Origin: Micractinium sp. NFX-FRZ
Lineage: Eukaryota; Chlorophyta; Trebouxiophyceae; Chlorellales; Chlorellaceae
Assembly (NCBI GenBank): GCA_029339195.1
Contig: JAPTJF010000208.1
Coordinates: forward strand, 1 to 64,000
Direction of reading: 5' to 3'
DNA: 64,000 bases
This document shows positions 22,244 to 32,403 of the stretch, in pieces; within the stretch, counting starts at the first letter, position 1; every line of letters begins with the position of its first letter. The notes beneath the pieces were generated by a model. That model saw nothing but the letters and a program-made list of their open reading frames with translations. It was not told the DNA's origin and did not search any database. The position numbers and the translations under genes are program-made.

Positions 22244-24235
22244 ATGCCTGTCCCCCTAGATGACCCCAGGCTGAAGCGCTGTGGCTTTGCCAAGCTCTTT
22301 GGCGACGGTGGCAAGCTAGACTACGTCATTCGCAAGTATGACATCTCGCTGGGTCGTCCCAGCAAGGGCAAGCAGGTCGACGTGCAGCTGGCGGAGCACA
22401 AGGCCGTCTCCCGCGAGCACGCGCACATCCGCTACAACTTTGAGAAAAGTGAGCTGCTTGCGATGCACAGAGTGCTGTTGCGCGCCAGATGTGCGACTGC
22501 AGCACGGTGGGGGCAAGGTACAGGCAGCGGCGGCGGCGTTGTTGGGCGGCGCCGTCGGGCGACAACGCTGCTTGTTGGCCCCGCTGCGTGCGCATATGCG
22601 TGCAGCTCACACAACCTGCTGGCCGCTTCCTCTCCTCCCCGCCCTCCCCTCGATCGCTGCAGAGCAGTTTGAGCTTGAAGTGGTGGGCAAGAACGGCGTG
22701 CGGGTGAACGGGGTGGAGCACAAGCCGGCAGCGCCCGGCGAGCCGCCTGCACAGCCGGTGCCGCTGCCTTCGCAGTCGCTGCTGCAGATCGGCGAGGATC
22801 TGACCTTCTACTTCCTCCTGCCCAAGACGCCGCGTGATGTGGCCACCTCGGGGCGCAAGCGCAAGTGAGTGTGGCGTGGGTAGGGCAGTGACAGGGCTGT
22901 GCTGGCTAAGGGAGGCTGCTTAAATGGCTGCTTGTTTGGAGAGGCAGCCACATGCTCAGTGGCTGCTGTAGGAAATGTGCTAGCCGCCGTGACGTGCCGG
23001 CTGCATGCTGCTTGCCACCAGGCGGTGCGCCAGCCAGCACGGCTTGCTTGCACAAGCCTCCCCCCCACCCTGTCATGCTGATCTCCCCTGGCCCCGCTCA
23101 TGCACCGCAGGCACCTGGCGCTGCCGCCGCACCTGGCACCCACCCTCAAGCGCACCGCAACCGCCAGCTCGCGCCCTGTGCCGCCGTCGGTGGCGGCTGC
23201 GGCCGCGCCGCCTGCAGCCGTGATGCAAATGTTCCTCCAGCAGCCAGCAGCCGTGGCGGCCCCTGCCCCTGCTGCACACGCACGGCAGCAGCAGGCGCCG
23301 GCGCCTGCCGCTGGTGCCGCCCAGCCGGCTGCGCAGCAGCTGCTGCAGGCACAGCAGGCCGCTGCTCTGCTGCAGCAGCACGCAGCACAGCAGCAGCAGC
23401 AGCAGCAGGCGGTTGCCGCGGCGGCTGGAGCGGCTCAAGCAACACCCGCTGCGGCAGCAACAGCACCAGGAGCGTCGCCAAATGTACGTGCTGCTGCTTG
23501 GCTCTTCTCAGCCTGCTGGCATCAGCCGCTATCGTGCCGAGCTGCCCTGCCCTGCACTGTGCTGTGCCGTGCCCAACTCGTCCACAGTCAAGGCGAGTTA
23601 AAATATGTTGCTTGCTCTCGTCTTGCCGGCAAAGCAGCACCGCATGTCACCCCCTCCCGTGCGCACCTGCCGCTTGTGTGCTGCAGGTGGTGGCTCAGGC
23701 GCAGCAGCAGCTGCTGGCCTCGCTCATCCAGAACCCGGCCGCGCTGCAGCAGATGCTGGCAGTGTCCCTGCAGCAGCAGCAGCAAGGCGGCGCCGGCGCC
23801 GCAGGAGCACCGGCGGGCCCGGCGGGCCTGTCGCCGGCAGTGCTGGCAGCGTTGCAGCAGCAGCAGCAGCAGCTGCTCCAGCAGCAGGCGCACCAGCAGG
23901 CACAGCAGCAGGCGCAGCAGCAGCAGCAGGCAAGAGCCCTGCAGCAGCAGCAGCAGCAGCAGGCTGCGGTGATGCAGCAGACGGCCATGCTGCAGCAGCA
24001 GGCGGTGGCTGCTGCGGCTGCACATAAGCCTAAAGCCAAGCCACCGGCTGCACCTGCCCCCTCCATGGGTAGCCACCTGGCAGCCCTGCTGGCCATGACC
24101 CCGGAGAAGCAGCAGCTGGTGCTGGCAAACCTGCCACCTACGCAGCGGCAGGCGACCCTGGTCTTGCTGCAGCAGCACCAGCAGCGCATGCAGCAGCAGC
24201 AGCAGGGCGGAGGCAGCTTCCCGCCGCAGCACTGA
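22244..24235 (+). CDS. FHA-domain protein with Gln-rich tail
   Basis: Exons: 22244..22448, 22663..22864, 23111..23483, 23687..24235; 442 aa. Residues about 15-125 form a forkhead-associated domain: ISLGRPS, SREHAHIRYNFE, FELEVVGKNGVRVNG. The GR, SRxH and NG phosphothreonine-binding residues are all present. Exon 2 ends in a basic SGRKRKH signal. Exons 3 and 4 are poly-Gln/Ala, with a conserved-looking end (LAALLAMTPEKQQLVLANLP). The arrangement recalls plant FHA2 and fungal Fhl1-type nuclear regulators, but orthology is not shown. I infer a nuclear protein that binds phosphothreonine partners. Confidence 0.85.
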
Positions 24236-24633
24236 GCAAAGCCAGGCCGCAGCAGACGGTCTGTGCAAGGGCAGTTGGCGCCGGTGTCGACTTGCCCCCT
24301 GGTGCTTTGATTCCCGGCATGGCCTTCGCATAACTCTGTAGTTGCCCTTGCCCTGTTCATGATTAATCTTTGACTTGGCCATGCATATGATACATGTAAC
24401 CAGCTTGCATGCACGACATCTGACAACAGGCTGCATGGAGATCAGCTGGCGACGTGCAGCTTCATTGGCCCGGAAGCAGCCTGGGCGTTGACTAGGTGCT
24501 TGGCCTCCCTTCACTCAATTCAACATTTCTTGTCCGCGCCGCATCCCACGCCACGATCGCCGCGCCGTAGGCAGCAACCTCCTGCACCTTACCCGCGGAC
24601 CGAGGCGCGCATCCGCTGCGGCCCGAGCAGCAG
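24236..24633 (+). other. FHA gene 3' flank and TCP11 gene promoter
   Basis: The flank has TGTAA at 24395-24399, 160 bp after the stop, in an AT-richer patch (24320-24420). The rest should be the TCP11-gene promoter; no further motif is clear. Confidence 0.5.
24395..24399 (+). promoter_or_regulatory. Candidate TGTAA poly(A) signal of the FHA gene
   Basis: TGTAA 160 bp downstream of the stop, the distance usual for green algae. Confidence 0.6.
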
Positions 24634-27600
24634 ATGGCGGAGAGGCAACAGGTGGCGCTTGTGGCGTTGGCTGCTGCTGCAGCAGCAGGGATATGGTGGA
24701 TAACGAATAGAGGGCGGCAGCAGGATAAAGCCGGTGGTGGGTCGGCAGCCGCCAGTGGCACTGGCACCGCCAGCGGCAGCAGCACTGCCAACTCTGCGTC
24801 CATCGCAGCTGCGAAGGCGGCAGGTAGCAGCAGCAAGCTGACCACGGCAGAGTCTACAGAGGAAGACCAGGCCAGCATGGCAGCTGCCGAAACGGCAGAA
24901 GCAGCTGCCAATGCGGAGCGGGAGCAGCAGGCAGCAGCCGAGGCGCAGGCGGCCGCCGAGGCGGCAGAGCAGCGGAAGGCCGCTGTTGCAGCTGCCGCCA
25001 GGCCGGCGCTGTTCCGGGCCACACGAAACGAGCTGATAGTGCATGAAATGATGCTGGAAGGCAACGAGGGCGACCTCCCCTTCCTGCCGCCGCTCGAACC
25101 TTCCGAGGGCGGCACCACGGGCGGCGCACTGGCGGCAGCTGCCGGCGTGCCGTCCAGCCTGGCGACGGGCCGCCTGCCAGCTCGCGCAGCACCCAACTCG
25201 GCAGCAGCAGCAGCAGGCAGCGGGGCTCTGCCAGGAGACAGCCTGGCCGCACTCACCGCGGCACCAGCCGAAGCTCAGCAGGCACAGCAGGAGTGGCAGC
25301 ACGCTGTGGCTGGCACCGTGGAACGAGCCTTCTTCGATGCTCTTGCCGACGGCCTGCGCCGTGGGCAGACAGGCCGCCTAGCAGCGCTGCTGCTGGATGC
25401 AAAGGAGCAGCTGGCGGCGCTGCTGCCGCAGTCATCGGCGGCAGCGGCGGCGGCGGCACAGCAGCAGGGGCGCACCGGCGGGGGCAGCGGTGCCGTGAGC
25501 GAGGGGCAGGCGCTGCTGGCTGAGCTATCAGAGGTGCTGGATGAGGTGAGCTCCAGAAACTGGTGTGCTTCTGATTGGTTCGCGTGCTGGGTGAAGGTGA
25601 AGGTGGGCCGCTTGCCAGGGCAGTGCAGCCTGAGCGGGGCCAGCGCTGCTGGGGTGACCTCTCAGTGATGCCGGATGAGGCATGTTTACCGTCTCGAGCT
25701 GGGTGGGGTGCTTGCTCAGCGTGCTGCACCCGTCGCCAAGTGGCCTCTTGTGGGGGGCAGCACCATGCAGTGATGGCCTGGCCCCCATCGCCGGCTGGCC
25801 GCCTGCACCTCCAGGCCCACGCAGCCCTGCCTTGTCCTGCCAAGGTGCTCCCCGAGGCCCTCAGAGTTCGCACTCAGGCAGCCGCCGTCACTGCTGTGCC
25901 TCCCCAGCCTGCTACACCAACCACATCCCCCACCTTTTGCTCAGATCCTGAATTGCTATACCAACATCCACAGAGCTCTTGACCCCCTGTTGAGAGTTCA
26001 CCTCATTCTTTGGTCATCCCTGCCTGCAGGAGTACCTGTCTGAGAGGCTGGAGCAGGGCTACGATGCCCGCTACTGCGCCCAGGCCTTTGACCTGCTGGT
26101 CAACGCGATCGCCCGGTTGCAGGCGCCCGCCAGGCGGGACGCCACGCGTGCGCAGTACGCTGAGGTGGCAGCACGCTTTGCCTCCGCCGCTGCCGCCGCA
26201 GCCCAGGCAGGCGGCAGTGCAGATATCGCTGCCTCGGCGGGTGTCCAGGAGCCCAAGCCTGCTGGAGCTCATGCTCAGGCGGTGCCTGGGGCTGTGCTTG
26301 AGCAGGAGGTGGCTCGGCCTGGCACGCCGCCAGCAGAGGGGGAGCGGGTGCAGCTGCGCCTGTCTGCCAGCGGGGACGGTGTGGAGGTGAGCCTGGTGGC
26401 GGCGGCAGGGCCAGGGCAGGCTGAGGCGGAGGCAGAGGAGGAACAGAAGGTGTCCGAGGCAGGGGCAGAGGCAGGGGCAGCAGCTGAGGCGGCGGACGCT
26501 GAGGCTGGGTTTGACAGGGTGCAGCTGCGGCTGAGTGTTCGAGGCGAGCACGTGTCAGCGCAGCTGGTGCCGGCGGCAGACGCTGGTGCGGCGCAGGACG
26601 CCGGCAGCGGGATGCAGTGGGAGCTTCGGCTGGTGCCCAGCCGCAGCGGCGACGGCAACATGGTGGCAGTGCTGGCGCCTGTGTCTGCTGCTGCGCTGGA
26701 GACTGCAGAGGGGGTGGAGCGACCCAGCGGCGGGGGCGGCGGCAGCAGCAGCGGCGGCAGCGGGATGAGCGAGGACAGCATTGCTGCTGTGGTTGCCGCA
26801 GCGCAGTTCATGCACCGCCAGCTCGGCGAGCTCAAGTCTGACGTGGCGGCGGCCCACCTGGCGCTGCTCAAAGGTGATGGTGGGCAGCGAGCGGGCAGCA
26901 GTGGGCGGGAGCCTGCATGCAAACACCCTGCGTTTGCACACTCAGCCCCATGCCAGGGGGAGCAGGGAAGTGCCCCCAGTGGTGGGGCATGCAGTCATCA
27001 GCAGCTGCGCTGTGCCTGTCTGCCACCCAGCGTGCCCTCATTGCACCTGCCCCCGCCTCCCCCCACCGCCAACTCTCTCTCGCCCGTTTGTGCCGTTCTG
27101 CCACTCGCAGAGGCGATTCTGGGCAGCGGCAGTGCCGTCGACTACGAGCGCCAGCGCTACGCGCGCGCGCTGCAGGCCGCTGCCGCCGCTGCCGCCACTC
27201 GCAGCACCGGCAGTGGCGAGGAGGGGGAGGGTGCCGTGGGTGCTCCCAATGAGGCAGAGGTGGCTGCACTGGCGCTGCCGCTCACACATGCCTGGCTGCG
27301 GCAAGTCTTGGTGGAGGTGCGTGCCCATTACAGTAGGCTGCTGCTGGTGCCGCGTTTATGGGGCCCTTTCGAAAGGGCGCCTGGGGGTCTGCCTGGGCCA
27401 CCGGGCCGCTTTGCTTCTTGCTGGAGGTGCGTGCCCATCCGGCTGCTGCTGATGCCGCTTCCATGGGGCTATCTGTAAGGCTCCTGCCGGACAGGGCTGG
27501 GCGCCCGGGCCGGTGTGCTTCTCGCTGTGAAGAACCTGCCTGGCTTGCAAGCATACACACCTTCGCAACGGATGGATTGTACTTCTTTTTCGTACTGCAT

Positions 27601-29097
27601 GTTACCCGCCCCGCCTTGCTCTCGTGCCTGCCTCCAACCCACCGCTCGTCTGTGCCCGCCCGCCCACCCTCGCGCAGGCGGCGCCCCCGCCGCCGGCCAG
27701 CCAGCAGGGGCTGCCCGACCCCGCCTACACCCGCGCCTGCGTGTCGGCAGGCCTCCTCCTGCTGCTGCAGCGCCCCAGGGCGGTCAGCCCACACGACTGC
27801 CCAGGTGAGCCCTGGCCACCCCTTCTTTTATGAATGAATGGTGCGGGTGGGCTGCCCGCTGCCTTTGTTCGTCTTGCAGGGCGGCAGCAAAGCACTGAAG
27901 CGGGGGGTGCACAGTCCTCACTGCCATACGCCCAGGGGACCCCCCATTGTGGTTGGAGTTCATATGCACCTGGTTGACTTTATTCCTTCCCTCCAGCAGA
28001 TGCTGGCACTCTCTTCAGATGCTGCTACTTGGGCGCCAATGTTCACATAAGATACTGGTTGTGACTGCCTGCATCATCACCTCGACACAACTGCACACAA
28101 CTGCTGCCCTTCCCCTCCATCTTGGCCCGCCTGCAGAGACGCTGCTGCTGGATGTGGGCGCCATTGTGGCGCTGCAGAACGAGATGCAGCGCCTGTGCCT
28201 GCTGGCCGCGTCGCTGCTCATTGTGCAGCAGGTGGGTGGGGTGGGGCCTGCCTGGGAGCTACAGGGGCTGGGCTCGAGTGGCTGAGTCAGGCATTGGCAG
28301 GGCAGCCGGGCTGCCTGTGCCTGGGGGCTGTGTGACGCAGCCCTCCCACTGCCTGCCCCCGACTGCCTCCCACACACCTGCCCCACACCGGCGCCGCCCG
28401 CCTGCAGATCCTGGCACACAAGCGCTCGCTGCCGCCCGCCGGCTCTCCTGCCCACGTGGCGCTGAGCCAGCGCGTGCTGCGCCGCATGGGGGCCCTGCTC
28501 TCCTCTGCCCCGCCTATGGAAGCCCTTGTGCTGGAGCTGCACCAGCAGGTAGAGCAGGCTTTGGCTCCCGCCCCTCCCGCCCCCGCCGCCAGCGCTGTGT
28601 CTGGTGCCGCTGCCGGTGCGCCTGGGGCAGACCAGCCCGCGAAGCAGGAAGGTGGACACGAGCAGCAGGAGGCAGCAGAGGGGAGGCAGCAGCAGCCTCC
28701 TCAGGGTGTGGAGCTGGAACTGGTGCGGCGCATGGTGGGCCAGATTTTCGACACCCAGCACACGGCGTACCAGCGGGTGCAGGCGGGCATCGCCGCCGCC
28801 GCCACCGCGCTGTTCCGCTCCGCCGCCGCCGCCACGGCCGCAGCATCCGAGGGCGCCGGCACCGGCACGAGCACGGGCAGTACCAGCAGCAGCGGTACCG
28901 GCACCAGCTGGCGCCTGACTCTCAGGGGCATTGGTGCGGAGCTGCTGGCGCCAGAGGTGCACAGGCTGGCGGCAGCGCTGGACCGCATTGCTGCTGTGAG
29001 CACGGCAGTGGCGCACCCGCTGGTCTATGCTCCAATGCTGCGCCAGATGCTGCGGGAGCAGCCGCTGCAGCAGCAGCTGCAGCGCCGCCGGCACTGA
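24634..29097 (+). CDS. TCP11-domain protein with N-terminal membrane anchor
   Basis: Exons: 24634..25545, 26030..26873, 27111..27316, 27678..27804, 28137..28231, 28408..29097; about 957 aa. The N-terminus MAERQQ is followed by a hydrophobic stretch (VALVALAAAAAAGIWWIT) and a basic flank, a likely signal anchor. After an Ala-rich coiled coil come TCP11 (T-complex protein 11) signatures: EYLSERLEQGYDARYCAQAF with NAIARLQAPARRD, the family's 'CAPARD' region; SAVDYERQRYARALQ; LLLDVGAIVALQNEMQRLCLL; and a C-terminal helical domain. Low-complexity inserts make it longer than the usual TCP11 length of about 500 aa. The family is known in animals (sperm cAMP signalling), fungi (Sok1) and plants. The molecular role here is unknown. 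Confidence 0.8.
27311..27535 (+). repeat. About 110-bp tandem duplication of a splice donor in the TCP11 gene
   Basis: GTGGAGGTGCGTGCCCAT, the exon 3 end plus donor (27311), recurs as CTGGAGGTGCGTGCCCAT (27421). The following intron blocks recur in the same order: GGCTGCTGCTGGTGCCGC against GGCTGCTGCTGATGCCGC, and GGCCGCTTTGCTTCTT against GGCCGGTGTGCTTCTC. Two alternative GT donors result. Confidence 0.9.
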
Positions 29098-29524
29098 GGG
29101 GCAGGCGGGCGCCGCAGAATGCCATAAGCTCGGGATGGCCACAAGTGGGATGGCCACAAGCTCGCCCTAACTTACCGCCACTGTTACACCTTTGCACTGC
29201 CTCTGTGTCCCTGCTCACCTCACCCCTTTTGCATGACAATGCTCATTCCACATTCACTTCCCTTGAGTGATTGCTTTCTTTTCATGTCCCCCTGCATTGC
29301 CCATCCCAACACCAGTTACGTTTGCCTCTCTTGCACCGGGTTGCACACCTGCCTGGCAATTCGGCCGCAGCGTGCAATACCCTTCCCCTGCACATCAGCC
29401 ACCATCCGCTGCACTGCTGCTTGGGCGCTGCCAACTTGCACAGAACTTGGCAGCATGGCACATTTGCAAGAGATGTGAACATGGCACAGAGACATAGCCA
29501 GACAGGGCTTGCAGGGCACAGCTC
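29098..29524. other. Convergent 3' region, TCP11 and zinc-finger genes
   Basis: No coding sequence. A TTACA at about 29183-29187 is a possible poly(A) signal of the minus-strand gene. TGGGATGGCCACAAGCTC-type repeats occur at 29130-29165. Confidence 0.5.
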
Positions 29525-30659
29525 TCAGCCCGCCGCCGCCTGCGCGGCAGCGGCGCCTGCATCGGGCAGCGGGGCAATGTGCACTGCGCAGGGCTGCAGC
29601 GGTGCCGCCAGGTCTAGGATTTCACGCACCACCGCCAGCGGCAGCAGCTGCAGCAGGCTGCAGCGGCCGGCACGCGGGTGCAGCGCCAACAGCACGTGCC
29701 GCCGCACTTCAATGGGCGCCGCCGCCGCTGCCGCCTGCAGCTGTGGCAGGTACGCCTCCGTGGCGCCGCGCAGGCAGGCCGGCAGCGTCAGCCGCAGCGT
29801 GCGCAGCGGGGTGCTGCTCTCCAGCAGCGTTCGTAGCGCGGGCAGCGCCTGCTGCCACGCCTGCTGCCACAGCTGCTCCACTCTGGCCGTGTCAGCGGCC
29901 CCTGGGCTGGGCAGCACCAGATGTAGTGATGTCAGGACGCCACAAGAGTGCAGGCCGGGCAGCAGCAGCGGCAGCGCTGCCGCCAGGCCAGCGTGGTGAG
30001 AGCGTGGCACGTCGGGGGGTGGCAGCACTGCACAGTCGCAGCATGTGGAGAGGGAGGCAGGCAGGCAGGCAGGGGCTGCTGTCAGCGACATATGGCAGCT
30101 GCAAGCCTGGCTGGTAGATACAGGCATGCAACCTCCAAAGGCCTGGCGCCTGGCCGGGGATGGTTACCGCAGTGCAGCCTGAAGGCTCACTTGTAACTGC
30201 CAGCTGGGCGGCATCCAGTCGCCCAGTCAGTGCCAGGTGGACCAGCCCTGCCAGCTCAGCACCCGTGCCAACCGTCCAGCTGCTGCTGCTGTTGCTGCTG
30301 CCGGGCGTGTCGTGCTGCTGCTGCTGCGGCTGCTCCAGCGCCTGGCATGCCCGCTGCAGGCATGCAGCCAGCTGGAGCTCCTCAAACACGGCGGAGGCTG
30401 AGTTGTATACTGCAGCGGGCACAACAGGGCAGGCACAACAGGCGCACTAAGTCATACAGTGCAGGCACAACAGTGCAGGAGCCAGACGGGAGGGGGGCTG
30501 GGTGAGGCAGCAGGCGTGGGCGGGCAAGGGTGGCGGGCAGACAAGCACGTGCTAGTGTGCTGCTCCCCTGTCCCCCTGCCCAGACTGCATGACCTTCCGC
30601 CTCCTGCACTGCACCAGCCACGCGACCTTCTCCCATCACAGCCAAGCCAACCGCGGCCT

Positions 30660-30697
<38 letters not shown>

Positions 30698-32187
30698 CAA
30701 TTTGACAGGCAACCATGCAGGCGGGCAGCCGGCCAAGCAGCACTGACTCACTCTGCCCCACTCCACACATGATCAAAGAACTTACTCTGCCCCACTCCAC
30801 ACATGATTATAGAACTCACTCTGCCCCACTCCAAACATGATTAGAGAACTCACTCTGCCCCACTCCAAACATGCTCAGCAGCTGCTTCAGCGCCTCTGTG
30901 CGCAGCCTGCGGGCCGCCTGCAGCAGCTGATCTGGCGCCGATGCCCGGCCGTCCTGTCCGCCCCCGCTGCTGCCAGGGTGGCCGCCGCCCTCAGCAGGCA
31001 GCAGGCCAAAGGCGTGCGCCGCTCGGGAGCCCACCAGCCGCTGGGCCGCGGCCGCAGAGTCTGCACGTGGCAGGGTGGAGGGCAGCGTGCAGGCAGAGCA
31101 GGCCGCTTCTATGGTGTGCTTCTGCAGGCTGGCAGGCAGGCGGGCAGGCAAGCAGGCAGCTGATCACAGGTGTGCCCTGCGCTGCCTGCCGTGCACCCCC
31201 CCTATGCAGCCAGGCCCATAGGCCCGGAAGCGGGCCTACGCCGCCCAGAGTCCTGGGTGCAGCACCTGCCAGTGTGCACAGCCCCCCACCCTCCCTCCCT
31301 GGTGGCCCCCTGAACCCCATCCCCTCAATATGCATACTGGCATGACAGCCTGTGTTTCTGCCCACCTGGCGGGTTCTCGAATGCAGACAGCACCAGCCGA
31401 TTGGGCTGGCCGTAGGTGCGCAGGCTCAGCAGCTGCCGGCGGTGGCGGATGCCGGCAACATGGACCTGCCAGGTGGGCGGGTGGGCGGGTGGGGCGGCGG
31501 GCAACGAGGTGGGCAGCAGCAGGGTGAGCGCGGGCTGTTCGCACCCTTCGGGGTGGGGTCTTGTGTGAGAGGCTGAGGGGGCCAACATCCAGGCCTGCTT
31601 GGCGGTCCATTGACATGCACGCAATGCATGCATGGCTGGGAGCCCAGCAGGTGTGGGGCGATGTGCGAGGGCGGGCGGCAACGGCGTGCACTGGCGGCAG
31701 CAGGTGCTGCAGGGAGCCTCACCTCCCAGTCGCCAGCTCGCCGCGGGACAAAGACGTCGCATGCGGTGCAGTGCAGCACGCGGGCGGTGGAGCGAGGCCC
31801 CGGCTGGCTGTAGGCGGTCGGGCCACAGCCTTCGCAAGGTGGATCAGGGGAGCCTGCTGCAGCAGCTGCTGCAGCTGCAGACGGCTGCTGCTGTTGCTCC
31901 GGATCCTGATTAATCTGCTCCCTGTGTTCTTGTTGTTGTTGCTGCTGCTGCTGCTGCCTGCCATGCCGTGCCTTCTTGCTGCCGCCGCCGCTCCCGCTGC
32001 CGCTGGCGCCGCCGCCGCTTGCTTGCCCTCTGGGCCGCTGCTGTGCGCCTCGTTGGCCTTCCAAGCTTCTCTGCCTGCCTTGCTGCGGTGCTCGCTGCTG
32101 CTGTGGGCGCCGCCAGGGCCCCGTTGTCTGCACTCTTCCCTCCAAGACGGCCGCCGCAAACTCGACATCCCTGTCTACACCCTGCAT
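29525..32187 (-). CDS. Protein with U1-type C2H2 zinc finger
   Basis: Exons (minus): 32187..31723, 31465..31366, 31060..30854, 30409..30191, 30027..29525; about 497 aa, phases consistent. The first 110 residues are Gln/Gly/Ser/Lys-rich (KKARHGRQ, poly-Gln) and look nuclear. Then come CEGCG and, across the first splice, CTACDVFV followed by EVHVAGIRHRRQ: C-x2-C-x13-H-x5-H, the U1/matrin-type finger common in RNA-processing proteins. The rest is Leu/Ala-rich helical sequence (LLPGLHSCGVLTSLHLVLP, TLRLTLPACLRG), faintly leucine-rich-repeat-like, with no family I recognise. The exon 3 donor is present in four tandem copies, so alternative splicing is possible. Confidence 0.65.
30661..30700. repeat. 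(CAGG)n tetranucleotide repeat in an intron
   Basis: About nine GGCA units lie in intron 3 of the zinc-finger gene, close to the four-copy donor repeat. Confidence 0.9.
30750..30885 (-). repeat. 34-bp unit, four copies, each carrying an exon end and splice donor
   Basis: ACTCTGCCCCACTCC begins at 30750, 30784, 30818 and 30852, an exact 34-bp period. On the coding strand each unit reads TTTGGAGTGGGGCAGA|GTGAGTTCT (or a close variant), the end of exon 3 with its GT donor. The copy at 30852 is the one in frame with the exon. Confidence 0.95.
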
Positions 32188-32403
32188 TTTCTATGCGCGT
32201 GTGTTGCAAGCGACCGGCGCAACAGCACAGGGCGACGCCGCGCCCCCTAACTTTTGGCGCGCTGGCCTTGCTGGCACGCATTGCGTAGGCCACGCCCTCG
32301 AGGGAGGGCACGGAGCTGCTTGCTCTGTCGACAATTGCTCTGCCGACAATTAATTGTTGGAGCTGTAAGGTGGACACAGTGTGGAACAGTTCGTGATCGC
32401 GCC
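32188..32403. promoter_or_regulatory. Shared head-to-head promoter, zinc-finger / ITPK genes
   Basis: There are 216 bp between the two start codons. The region contains a 15-bp tandem repeat TGCTCTGYCGACAAT (32321-32335 and 32336-32350) and then the palindrome CAATTAATTG (32347-32356). These are good candidates for regulator sites, in an otherwise GC-rich setting. Confidence 0.55.
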
